This document shows positions 32,790 to 43,825 of a stretch of 64,000 bases of DNA, in pieces; the first letter of the stretch is position 1, and each line of letters starts with the position of its first letter. The stretch is from NCBI RefSeq assembly GCF_002288925.2, contig NW_022098044.1:12579028-12643027 (forward strand), in the 5' to 3' direction. This stretch comes from Delphinapterus leucas (lineage: Eukaryota; Chordata; Mammalia; Artiodactyla; Monodontidae). Both the position numbers and the translations under genes were made by a program. The notes under the pieces were generated by a model, which was not told where the DNA came from, did not search any database, and saw nothing but the letters and a program-made list of their open reading frames with translations.

Positions 32790-34465
32790 TACAAATGTCC
32801 TTTGCCAGATGTTGTGTCTTGATATTTGCCTAATGGTATATGGCCACTGGACCGATTAGAAACATAGCAGAGAGCAAGAGGCAGAAATACTGACAACAAA
32901 AAAGTGACAGCTGGCAGTCTGATAGTGAGGGAGGAGGCAAAAAATTTTAAGAAAAGAGAGAGAGAAACCACGGCAGTGAAGTGACAGTAGGGGCCAATAA
33001 CGGACATTAGTAATGAAAATTCTGAAACCTCAGCGAAAAATGTCATTGTTTTCCATATCTTTTCTTTCAAAATGCCAGGATGTATATCATAGACTTAACA
33101 TTTCCACTGAAAATGGTTAAAATATCTTAATGGTGTCCTAAGATAAAAATAGTGTAATAATAATACTAATAATAGGGAGGAGAAGTCTTTTTGCTTCTTT
33201 AAGGTTACTTTTTTCATTTGTATTATCTATTGCAATCTTCAAATGAATCCAATGAAACAGTTGTTCTGCTAACCATTGTCGCTCAGGCTAATAGTGGGGA
33301 ATACAAAAGATTAAAACAATACTAGGAAAACACAATAGACTGTGGGAATGGCTTCCTCTCATGTGTCCCCAGACATGTGGTGTCCACACTCATCTGTGGA
33401 CTCCTAGGGCTGCTGGGTTTCTGGGACAACTTCCCTGCTGGACTCCACTGTTTCTGGGGTCCTTGCTTGCTGACCTCAAGATAATCCACTACAAAATATT
33501 CCTCTATTGTCTGATTGGGACAACTTGGCTATTTCTACTCCCCAACCCAGGAGACATAACACCCTATCTCTCCTGCCCTCAGTGTCTTCCCAAAACCTCT
33601 ACGACACAGGTTCTGTCTGACTTTCCATGATTAGATTTCCCTCCCTCTTCTGACATCCAAACCATGTGGAGTGGGCAGGTGAAGGCAAAAGCAAACAGGT
33701 CCTAATGCAAGAAACTGTCCAAGTTCCCCTCCTAGGGCCTCCATGTCACCCTTTCACCTAACATCTGCACTCTGCCCCACCTCTCTTTCCCTCTGTTCTG
33801 CTTGGGCTGTTGAGGGATGACCTTTGCTCTTTCCTGGATCAAGGGTCATATTCACCAGGCTGGCTGTCAGCTCTGATGTGTGCAGTCGTCTGCCATTTCT
33901 CTCAAACTCCTCTTGCAAATTAGACTCCTGAGTGGGCCTCGCCAATCAGCCCTCTAGACAGACCAAGATACGTTTGACCCTGAAAGGATCAGACTTCAGC
34001 TTTTTACAAGGGACATCTTTTGTGAGCCATGGTGAATCCTCTTGAACCCATCTTGTTGCAGCCATTGGTAGTGAAGAGTCCTGAGCAGATTTCAACCAGC
34101 TTCCTGCAGGTGCAAGGAGACAGCACTTTGCCCTAAGCCCATAGAGAAATACTTCCCTTCAGACTATTCTGAGATGGATTTCATGCAATTCCTTGGAAGC
34201 TCCAAAGTGGTTCAGCATCAGTTCCCTGTGGCGATGGCCAACTGGATAACACCTCCATGAATGGGTTGCCCTCCCTCTCATTCCACTGTCCCTCCTTCCT
34301 GAGATCATGTCCTAGATAGACCACCATGCCTGCAATACTTTTGGTTAAATGTTTGATCTTTATGGCTGGGTGGTTGGGGGGATGTGTAGGGAGGAGGAAC
34401 TGGAGCTCCGACCAAGACAGTTTTGCTTTCTTGCTCCAGGTGAAAAATAACAATGAAAAAAAAAG
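32790..34465. other. No recognised feature
   Basis: Mixed DNA with chance frames below 125 codons. The 33350-34150 part is pyrimidine-rich and could hide a very old LTR, but I could not match it to any family. Confidence 0.4.
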
Positions 34466-34467
34466 AA

Positions 34468-34590
34468 GCAATCTTTATTGAGCGCTTACCATGTGCCCAA
34501 CACAGTTCAAAACACTTGGCATGTTCTAACAAATTTAATGCAATATGTGGCTTTTACAAATGAGCAAAGGGAGACTGTGTTGACAGGACT
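34468..34590 (-). mobile_element. MIR SINE fragment
   Basis: It contains 'ctttattgagcgcttaccat', then 'gtgcccaacacagttcaaaa', then 'tttacaaatgagcaaaggga', in reversed MIR order. Confidence 0.7.
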
Positions 34591-34594
34591 TGTC

Positions 34595-35008
34595 CTGAGT
34601 ACCTCAGATGGAGGAATGAGGGCGTGAAGTTGGTTAGGTCTTCTGAGCCTAGATTCAGAGTTCTTGCCATTGCATGAGGGTCAATTTCAAGCTGTTTGGA
34701 AACCTTGGGGAGGCAGACAGCTCATTTCTTAACAGCTGAAGACCATGCTAGTGTAAACAACATTTGGGACAGTCGCTTGGATTTCAGGGTATCTGTCATC
34801 TCCTGTCCACTTAAGCTGGTCAGAGGTAACATGCTCTGTCTTGCTCTGGTTTAGGGTATACCAAGTCCCAGTGTAGAGAACCTCATTTGTGAGGTCACCA
34901 GGACTGGCATGCCTTTATCCCTCCAGGAGAGGGAAAGATGCTCCCATGGCTTGGTGGACCCTCAGTGGTAAGCAGCCTTGATTGTCCATGTCACACGAGT
35001 GTTGGCCT
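34595..35008. other. No recognised feature
   Basis: Ordinary DNA between a MIR and a microsatellite. Nothing coding is visible. Confidence 0.45.
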
Positions 35009-35011
<3 letters not shown>

Positions 35012-35065
<54 letters not shown>

Positions 35066-35088
35066 ACATCATACATACATACACATAC
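35012..35088. repeat. Compound (CT)n(CA)n microsatellite
   Basis: About 14 CT units (35012-35040) switch directly to 14 CA units (35041-35068), then to 'tcatacatacatacacatac'. The related open frame encodes Ser-Leu and His-Thr runs and is an artefact. Confidence 0.95.
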
Positions 35089-35099
35089 ACCTCCCTAGA

Positions 35100-36490
35100 A
35101 CTACAAATGGGAATAAATTCCATGCTATGTTTTATAAGGCCTAATTGAGCTGCAAAATTGCCTTTGGAAATGAAGGCTCCAGGAAACCCTCCTCTCAAAT
35201 GCAACTCAGCATTAACATCATGGCCCCAGCCTACTGTACAGCAGACAGGCCCGCCCCTTCAGAGACTGACTTGACATCTTTCATGAACCTCAGCCTAGCC
35301 CTTCACGCCTCACAGGTTCCAGTGCTTCGTGTTGGATGAAGCCCACATCCCCCAAAGCTGTCTCACACCTCCACTCAAAAAAAAAGCAGCTGGCTATGCC
35401 ACTGGCCGGTTTATGGTACAATAGCTTTCTTGCAGCATGCTTATAAATATTTATAGCACCGAGTGAGCAGTAATGGGCTGCTATTCAAACACACCTGCTG
35501 GGGAAGAAAGAAATAAAAAAGAAAAGGAAAAAACACTACACACACGTATTTATGCTCACTATATGAAGGTCATTTTGGCATTTAGACCAAGAAAGCGTCT
35601 GCATACAACTATCCAAACAATCGCTGCTTTCCCAAGGTCTGTGGTCCAGGTATGCAGTGTTTGCTCTGAGGATGCAGGGCAAGGACTCATTTTGTTTTCA
35701 AATGTTGCTTCCCCCCAGATAATGAACATATTTGTTGAACTACGTAGGGAAATACTGAACTGTACACAGGATAAGAAAAATATTACCTATATATCTTACC
35801 TCCCAGAGGCAATAGTGTTAACATTTTGGAATTTTTCTATCTGTGCACTAAGAAATCTATACTTTATGTGCTTTTTTGAGCCCTGTTTTATTTCAGTTAA
35901 TATGGTATCTTTAAAGAGTTTAAAAATCTTTTCTAATTTGAGAGTTGAAAACGATATTTTCTTGTTCCAATTTGCATTGATTTGATTATTGAGGGTTGCG
36001 TATTAAGTCAGTCAATACAAATATATCCCGGTGCTGCTGAGTGTAAAGTCCCTGGCATGGGTAATGGGGATGGAAAGATGTGCACTGGGCAAATCCTTCC
36101 CCTCATAGGTTTACTGTCTGGTGGAATAGAAAAGGATCTTCTTTCTCTGATACATTATTTCGTCTTTTGTGACCTGTGTATTCAGATCTTTTAATAGTTT
36201 GACTTTTCATTAAATGAGGGAGGCAACATGTTATAAAGAGATATTTTATTTCTCTCCTCTGTCCTACCATCAAGCCAACTTTCAGAATAAAGAATGGCGT
36301 GTACAATATTGCTTGTGAGTTTTCTTTCAAAGAATTTGGAAAACACTGCCTCTGGGAGGGCTGAAAGCAATTCCGTCAGCTGTCTTAACATGGGCAAGAG
36401 GGAGTTCAGGTTAAATCAGAGGAGATGGAGAGCAAGCTCCAAGATTCAAAAAGCATATGTGTTTGTGTATGTAAAAATATACACATACGT
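35100..36490. other. Unique DNA; 170-codon chance frame; AT palindrome
   Basis: A plus-strand frame at 35473-35985 has 170 codons. Its product has no known domain, and its second half encodes hydrophobic AT-rich stretches typical of noncoding DNA. A perfect 14-base palindrome, 'tataaatatttata', lies at 35442-35455 with a MEF2-like core on the minus strand. The 35100-35480 part looks non-repetitive and possibly conserved. Confidence 0.4.
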
Positions 36491-36499
36491 ATATACATA

Positions 36500-36531
<32 letters not shown>
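36500..36531. repeat. (TG)n(TA)n microsatellite
   Basis: A 'gtgtgtgtgtgtgt' run passes into 'atatatatatatatatat', preceded by degraded 'acatacgtatatacat'. Confidence 0.9.
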
Positions 36532-37049
36532 GTCTGTACATGCCATGTTAAACCCTTACAATTCATGGGAATAGCTTTGGTAGTATGGTAAGTAAGTATG
36601 CTTCAAATTGCCTTTTTTTGGGCTATTTATTTATTTATTTAACATCTTTATTGGAGTATAAATGCTTTACAATGGTGTGCCAGTTTCTGCTGTATAACAA
36701 AATGAATCAGCTATGCATATACATATATCCCCATATCTCCTCCCTCTTGTGTCTCCCTCCCACCCTCCCTATTCCACCCCTCTAGGTGGTCACAAAGCAC
36801 TGAGCTGATCTCCCTGTGCTATGTGGCTGCTTCCCACTAGCTATCCATCTTACATTTGGAAGTGTATATATGAACATGCCACTCTCTCATTTCGTCCCAG
36901 CTTACCTTTCCCCGTCCCCATGCCCTCAAGTCCATTCTCTATGTCTACGTCTTTATTCCTGTCCTGCCCCTAAGTTCTCCAGAACCATTTTTTTTTTAGA
37001 TTCCACATGTATATGTTTTCTCTTTCTGACATACTTCACTCTGTATGAC

Positions 37050-40000
37050 AGACTCTGTGTCCATCCACCTCACTAAAAATAACTCAATTTCATTTCTTTT
37101 TATGGCTGAGTAATATTCCATTGTATATATGTGCCACATCTTCTTTATCCATTCACCTGTAGATGGACACTTAGGATGCTTCTATGTCCTGGCTATTGTA
37201 AATAGTGCTGCAATGAACATTGTGGTACATGACTTCTTTTGAATTATGGTTTTCTCAGGGTATATGCCCAGTAGTGGGATTGCTGGGTCATATGGTAGTT
37301 CTATTTTTAGCTTTTTAAGGAACCTCCATACTGTTCTCCATAGTGGCTGTATCAATTTACATTCGCACCAACAGTGCAAGAGGGTTCCCTTTTCTCCACA
37401 CCCTCTCCAGCATTTATTGTTTGTAGACTTATTGATGATGGCCATTCTGACCAGTGTGAGGTGATACCTCATTGTAGTTTTGATTTGCATTTCTCTAATG
37501 ATTAGTGATGTTTAGCACCCTTTCGTGTATTTGTTGGCAATCTGTATATCATCTTTGGAGCAATGTCTATTTAGGTCTTCTGCACATTTTTGGATTGGGT
37601 TGTTTGTTTTTTTGATATTGAGCTGCATGAGCTGCTTGTAAATTTTGGAGATTAATCCTTTGTCAGTTGCTTCATTTGCAAATATTTTCTCCCATTCTGA
37701 GGGCTGTCTTTTTGTCTTGTTTATGTTTTCCTTTGCTGTGCAAAAGCTTTTCAGTTTCATTAGGTCCCATTTGTTTATTTTTGTTTTTATTTCCGTTTCT
37801 CTAGGAGGTGGGTCAAAAAGGATCTTGCTGTGATTCATGTCATAGAGTGTTCTGCCTATGTTTTCCTCTAAGAGTTTTGTAGTGTCTGGCCTTACATTTA
37901 TGTCTTTAATCCATACTGAGTTTATTTTTGTGTATAGTGTTAGGGAGTGTTCTAATTTCATTCTTTTACCTGTAGCTGTCCAGTTTTCTCAGCACCACTT
38001 ATGGAAGAGACTGTCTTTTCTGCATTGTATATTCTTGCCTCCTTTATCAAAGATAAGGTGACGATATGTGTGTCTGTTTATCTCTGGGCTTTCTTCCTGT
38101 TCCATTGATCTATATTTCTGTTTTTGTGCCAGTACCATACTATCTTGTTTTTACTGTAGCCTTGTAGTATAGTCTGAAGTCTGGGAGCCTGATTCCTCCA
38201 GCTCTGTTTTTCTTTCTCGAGATTGCTTTGGCTATTCGGGGTCTTTTGTGTTTCCATACAAATTGTGAAATTTTTTGTTCTACTTCTGTGAAAAATGCCA
38301 TTGATATTTTGATAGGGATTGCATTGACTCTGTAGATTGCTTTGGGTAGTATAGTCATTTTCACAGTGTTGATTCTTCCAATCCAAAAACATGCTATATC
38401 TCTCCATCTATTTGTATCGTTTTTCATTTCTTTCATCAGTGTCTTATAATTTTCAGCATACAGGTCTTTTGTCTCCTTAGGTAGGTTTATTCCTAGATAT
38501 TTTATTCTTTTTGTTGCAATGGTAAATGGGAGTGTTTTCTTGATTTCACTTTCAGATTTTTTATCATTAGTGTACAGGAATGCCAGAGATTTTTCTGCAT
38601 TAATTTTGTATCCTGCTACTTTACCAAATTCATTGATTAGCTCTAGTAGCATCTTTAGGATTCTCTATGTATAGTATCATGTCATCTGCAAACAGTGACA
38701 GCTTTACTTCTTCTTTTCTGATTTGGATTCCTTTTATTTCATTTTCTTCTTTGATTACTGTGACTAAAACTTCCAAAACTATGTTGAATAATAGTGGTGA
38801 GAGTGGCCAACCTTTTCTTCTTCCTGACCTTAGGAGAAATGGTTTCACTTTTTCACCATTGAGAACGATGTTGGCTGTGGGTTTGTCATATATGGCCTTT
38901 ATTATGTTGAGGTAAGTTCCCTCTATGCCTACTTTCTGGAGGGTTTTTATCATAAATGGGTGTTGAATTTTGTCAAAAGCTTTCTCTGCATCTATTGAGA
39001 TGATCACATGGTTTTTCTCCTTCAATTTGTTAATATGGTTTATCACATTGATTGTTTTGCGTATGTTGAAGAATTCTTGCATTCCTGGAATAAACCCCAC
39101 TTGATCATGGTGTATGATTCTGTTAATGTGCTGTGGATTCTGTTTGCTAGTATTTTGTTGAAGATTTTTACATCTATATTCACCAGTGATATTGGCCTGT
39201 AGTTTTCTTTCTTTGTGACATGTTTGTCTGGTTTTGGTATCAGGGTGATGGTGGCCTCGTAGAATGAGTTTGGGAGTTTTCCTCCCTTTGTTATATATTG
39301 GAATAGTTTGAGAAGGATAGGTGTTAGCTCTTCTCTAAATGTTTGATAGAATTCGCCTGTGAAGCCATCTGGTCCTGGGCTTTTGTTTGTTGAAAGATTT
39401 TTAATTGCAGTCTCAATTTCAGTGCTTGTGATTGGTCTGTTTATATTTCTTCCTGGTTTAGTCTCAGAAGGTTGTGCTTTTCTAAGAATTTGTCCATTTC
39501 TTCAAGGTTGTCCATTTTATTGGCATATAGTTGCTTGTAGTAATCTCTCGTGATCCTTTGTATTTCTGCAGTGTCAGTTGTTACTGCTTCTTTTTCATTT
39601 CTAATTCTATTGATTTGAGTTTTCTCCCTTTTTTTCTTGATGAGTCTGGGTAATAGTTTATCAATTTTGTTTACCTTCTCACAGAACTAGCTTTTAGTTT
39701 TATTGATCTTTGCTACTGCTTCCTTCGTTTCTTTCTGATCTGATCTGTATGATTTCTTTCCTTCTGCTAACTTGTGGTTTTTTTGTTCTTCTTTCTCTAA
39801 TTGCTTTAGGTGTAAGGTTCAGTTGTTTATATGAGATGTTGCTTGTTTCTTGAGGTATGACTCTATTGTTTTAAACTTCCTTCTTAGAACTGCTTTTGCT
39901 GTATCCCATCGTTTTGGGTCATCGTGTTTTCATTGTCATTTGTTTCTAGGTATTTTTTGATTCCCTCTTTGATTTCTTCAGTGATCTCTTGGTTATTTAG

Positions 40001-40748
40001 TAGTGTATTGTTTAGCCTCCATGTGTTTGTATTTTTTTACAGATCTTTTCCTGCAATTGATATCTAGTCTCATGGCATTGTGGTCGGAAAAGATACTTCA
40101 CTCAACTTCAATTTTCTTAAGTTTACCAAGGCTTGATTTGTGACCCAGGATATGTTCTATCCTGGAGAATGTTCCATGAGCACTTGAGAAAAAAGTGTAT
40201 TCTGTTGTTTTTGGACGGACTGTTCTATAAATATCAATTAAGTCCATCTTGTTTAATGTATCATTTAAAGCTTGTGTTTCCTTATTTATTTTCATTTTGG
40301 ATGATCTGTCCATTGGTGAAGGTGGGGTGTTAAAGTCCCTTACTATGATTTCCCCTTTTATGGCTGTTAGCATTTGCCTTGTGTGCTGAGGTGCTCCTAT
40401 GTTTGGTGTATTAATACTTACAATTGTTATATCTTCTTCTTGGATTGGTCCCTTGATCATTAAGTAGTGTCCTTTGTGTCTTTTAATAGCCTTTATTTTA
40501 AAGTCTATTTTGTCTGATATGAGAATTGCTATTCCATCTTTCTTTTGATTTCCCTTTGCATGGAATATCTTTTTCCATCCCCTCGCTTTCAGTCTGTATG
40601 TGTCCCTAGGTCTGAAGTGAGTCTCTTGTAGACAGCATATATATGGGTCTTGTTTTGTATCCATTCAGCCAGTCTTATGTCTTTTGGTTGGAGCATTTAT
40701 TCCATTTACATTTTAGGTAGTTATCAATATGTACGTTTCTATTACCAT
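37050..40748 (-). pseudogene. L1 ORF2 pseudogene (endonuclease/reverse transcriptase)
   Basis: In working elements ORF2p nicks target DNA and copies L1 RNA onto the nick. The start is placed at the ATG at 40748-40746, where the family's ORF2 begins. Codon 12 is already TAA (40713-40715). The remains are open pieces. 40664-40098 holds the endonuclease, with 'QETHF' and 'RDFNTP' kept but 'SRIEHILG' carrying Glu where the family has Asp. 39100-38630 holds the reverse-transcriptase core, with 'FADD' at 38681-38692. 38652-38140 and 37961-37512 hold the thumb and linker. 37490-37182 holds the Cys-rich end, '[14 protein letters not shown]'. Pieces lie in different frames, so indels separate them. 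Normal length is about 1,275 codons. The 3' limit is approximate. It cannot make a working protein. Confidence 0.85.
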
Positions 40749-40797
40749 TTTCTTGGGGTTGTTTTTGTAAGTCTTTCCCTTCTCTTGTGTTTCCTCC

Positions 40798-41688
40798 CTA
40801 GAGAAGTTCCTTTAGCATTTGCTGTAATGCTGGTTTCATGCTGCTGAATTCTCTTAGCTTTTGCTTGTCTGTAAAGGTTTTAATTTCTCTTTCGAATCTG
40901 AATGAGATCCTTGCCAGGTAGAGTAATCATGGTTGTAGTTTTTTCCCTTTCATCACTTTAATTATGTCCTGCCACTCCCTTCTGGCTTGCAGAGTTTCTG
41001 CTGAAAGATGAGCTGTTAACTTTATAGAAATTCCCTTGTATGTTATTTGTCATTTTTCCCTTGCTGCTTTTAATATATTTTCTTTGTATTTAATTTTTGA
41101 TAGTTTGATTAATATGTGTTTTGGCCTGTTTCTTCCTTGGATTTATCCTGTTTGGGACTCTCTGTGCTTCCTGGACTTGACTATTTCCTTTCCCATATTA
41201 GGGAAGTTTTCAGCTATAATCTCTTAAAATGTTTTCTCAGTCCCTTTCTTTTTCTTTTCTTCTTCTGGGACCCCTATAATTCAAGTGTTAGTGTGTTTAA
41301 TGTTTTCCCAGAGGTCTCTGAGACTGTCCTCAATTCTTTTCACTCTTTTTTCTTTATTCTGATCTATGGTAGTTATTTCCACTGTTTTTTTTTCCAGGTC
41401 ACTTATCCATTCTTCTGCCTCAGTTATTCTGCTATTTATTCCTTCTAGAGAATTTTAAATTTTATTTATTGTGTTGTTCATCATTGTTTGTTTGCTCTTC
41501 AGTACTTCTGTGTCTTTGTTAAACGTTTATTTTATTTTCTCCCTTCTATTTCCAAGATTTTGGATCATCTTTACTATCATTACACTGAATTCTTTTTCAG
41601 GTAGACTGCCTATTTCCTCTTCATTTGTTTTGTCTGGTGGGTTTTTGCCTTGCTCCTTCATCTGCTGTGTGTTTCTCTGTCTTCTCAT
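40798..41688 (-). pseudogene. L1 ORF1 pseudogene (RNA-binding chaperone)
   Basis: ORF1p normally coats L1 RNA as a trimer through a coiled coil, an RRM and a C-terminal domain. Here the ATG at 41688-41686 opens 'MRRQRNTQQMKEQ', and the family stop lies at 40800-40798, giving a 297-codon span. Reading it through shows stops at codon 54 (41527-41529), 78 (41455-41457), 136 (41281-41283, a CpG-type CGA to TGA change by family comparison) and 155 (41224-41226). A likely 4-base loss near 41180 shifts the frame. The acidic, Lys/Glu-rich middle fits the coiled coil. The gap to ORF2 is about 50 bases, as usual for L1. Confidence 0.85.
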
Positions 41689-43812
41689 TTTGCTTAACTT
41701 ACTGTGTTTGGGGTCTCCTTTTCGCAGCCTGCAAGTTTATAGTTCCCATTGTTTTTGGTGTCTGCCCCCAGTGGCTAAGGTTGGTTCCGTGGGCTGTGTA
41801 GGCTTCCTGGTGGAGGAAACTTGTGTCTGTGTTCTGGTGGCTGAGGCTTGATCTTGTCTTTCTGGAGGGCAGGACTGCATCTGGTGGTGTGTTTTGGGGT
41901 GTCTGTGACCTTATTATGATTTTATGCAGCCTCTCTGCTAATGTGTGGGGTTGTGTTCCTGTCTTGCTAGTTGTTTGGCATAGGGTGTCCAGCAGTGGAG
42001 CTTGCTAGTCATTGAGTGGAGCTGGGTCTTATCATCAAGATGGAGATCTCTGGGAGAGCTTTCGCCATGTGATGTTACCTGGAGCCGGGAGGTCTGTGGT
42101 GGACCAATGTTCTGAACTCGGCTTTCCCGCCTCAGAAGCATAGGCCTGACACCCGGCTGGAGCACCAAGACCCTGTCAGCCACACGGCTCAGAAGAAAAG
42201 GGAGAAAAAATAAAGAAAGAAAAAATAAATATATAAAATAAAATTAAAAAGTTATTAAAATAAAAAAATTAAAAAGTAATAAAAAAGAAAGAAAGAAGAG
42301 AGAAACTAAACCAAAAAACAAATCCACTAATGATAACAAGCAGTAAAAACTATACTAAATAAAAAGAGAAAACGGACAGACAGAACCCTAGGACAAATGG
42401 TAAAAGCAAAGCTATGCACACAAAATCACACAAAGAAGCATACACATACACACTCACAAAAAAGAGAAAAAGGAAAAATATATATATATAAAAAGAGCAA
42501 CCAAGTCAATAAACAAATGTACCAATGATAATAAACTCTAAATACTAAACTAAGATAAACATAAAACCTGAAACAAATTAGATGCAGAAAGCAAACCCCA
42601 AGTCTACTGTTGCTCCCAAAGTCCACCGCCTGGATTTTGGGATGATTCATTGTCTATGCAGGTATTCCAGAGATTCAGGGTATATCAAGCTGATTGTGGA
42701 GATTTAATCCGCTGCTCCTGAGGCTGCTGGGAGAAATTTCCCTTTCTCTTTGTTTGCACAGCTCCTGGGGTTCAGCTTTGGATTTGGCCCCGCCTCTGTG
42801 TGTAGGTCACCTGAGGGCATCTGTTCCCGCTCAGACAGGGTGGGGTTAAAAGACCAGCTGATTCAGGGGCTCTGGCTCACTGAGCCGGGGGGGGGGGGGG
42901 GGGGGATGGAATGCCAGGTGAGCCTGCAGTGGCAGAGGCCAGCGTGATGTTGCACCAGCCTGAGACACGCTGTGTGTTCTCCTGGCGAAGTTGTCCCGGG
43001 ATCACGGGACCCTGGCAGGCTGCACAGGTTCCTGGGAGGGGAGGTGTGGATAGTGACCTGTGCTTGCACACAGGCTTCTTGGGGGCTGCAGCAGCAGCCT
43101 TAGCATTTCATGCCCGTCTCTGGTGTCTGAGCTGATAGCCGCGGCTCATGCCCTTCTCTGGAGCTCATTTATGTGGTGCTCTGAATCCCCTTTCCTTGCG
43201 CACCCCGAAACAATGGTCTCTTGCCTCTAAAGCAGCTCCAGACTTTTTCCTGGACTCCCTCCCGGCTAGCCATGCTACACTCGCCCCCTTCAGGCTGTGT
43301 TCACATGACCAATCCCAGTCCTCTCCCTGGGGTCTGACCTCCGAAGCCCGAGCCTCAGCTTCCAGCCCCCACCCGCCCTGGCAGGTGAGCAGACAAGCCT
43401 CTTGGGCTGGTGAGTGCTAGTCGGCACCGATCCTCCGTGCGGGAATCTCTCCTCTTTGCCCTCTGCACCCCTGTTGCTGCGCTCCCCTCCATGGCTCCAA
43501 AGCTTCCCCTCTGCCACCCCCCATCTCCACCAGTGAAGGGGCTTCCTAGTGTGTGGAAACTTTTCCTCCTTCACAGCTCCCTCCCACTGGTGCAGGTTCC
43601 GTCCCTATTCTTTTGTCTCTGTTTTTTCTTTTTTCTTTTGCCCTACCCATGTACGTGGGGAGTTTCTTGCCTTTTGGGAAGTCTGAGGTCTTCTGCCAGC
43701 ATTCAGTAGGTGTTCTGTAGGAGTTGTTCCAAATGTAGATGTATTTCTGATGTATTTGTGGGGAGGAAGGTGATCTCCTCGTCTTACTCCTCTGCCATCT
43801 TGAAGGTCTGTC
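41689..43812 (-). promoter_or_regulatory. L1 5' UTR / internal promoter region
   Basis: These roughly 2.1 kb upstream of ORF1 start at 'gacagaccttcaagatggca', the expected element start with its YY1-like 'caagatggc' motif. The part at 42750-43550 is the most GC-rich stretch in the window. It includes a run of 19 G on the plus strand (42887-42905), and an A-rich plus-strand segment at 42190-42600 breaks the UTR into two halves. L1 5' UTRs carry a pol II internal promoter, and some have antisense promoters. Whether this copy is transcribed is unknown. Confidence 0.65.
42887..42905. repeat. Homopolymer G19 inside the L1 5' UTR
   Basis: Nineteen consecutive G sit in GC-rich DNA. Such runs often mark sequencing or assembly uncertainty and can form G-quadruplexes. 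Confidence 0.95.
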
Positions 43813-43825
43813 CAAATAGCCTTTT

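Larger units (their letters stand above)
36617..43812 (-). mobile_element. Full-length L1 retrotransposon, inactive
   Basis: A complete L1 runs on the minus strand: 5' UTR (41689-43812), ORF1 (40798-41688), ORF2 (about 37050-40748), 3' UTR and a (TAAA)n tail, seen at 36630-36643 as 'tttatttatttattt'. At about 7.2 kb it equals a full element. The flanks share 'caaattgcctttt' (36604-36616) and 'caaatagcctttt' (43813-43825), a 13-base match with one difference, consistent with target-site duplication. The same 3' UTR is found in short form at 45621-45817. Both genes are broken, so this copy needs partner proteins to move. The body is much less diverged than the L1s at 24.9-30.7 kb, so it is a younger insertion, probably of a cetartiodactyl or cetacean L1 lineage. 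Confidence 0.9.

Noticed and set aside
32434..32859. 141-codon frame with Cys-rich start
   Set aside because: It ends in a His-Thr run encoded by the CA microsatellite. The Cys residues are not spaced as any zinc finger I know.
34938..35144. Low-complexity protein with Ser-Leu and His-Thr runs
   Set aside because: Produced by the (CT)n(CA)n microsatellite.
35473..35985. 170-codon plus-strand frame as a possible gene
   Set aside because: The product looks like translated AT-rich noncoding DNA and has no recognised family.
37182..40748. L1 ORF2 as a working reverse transcriptase gene
   Set aside because: Stop at codon 12 and several frame changes. Only separate open pieces remain.
41116..41851. 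Plus-strand frames of 110 and 126 codons with hydrophobic runs
   Set aside because: They are the reverse of L1 ORF1 and the nearby 5' UTR. Lys/Glu-rich coding read backwards gives Phe/Leu/Ser-rich frames.
42750..43550. CpG island of a host gene promoter
   Set aside because: The GC-rich stretch is the 5' part of the L1, and no host exon follows it.
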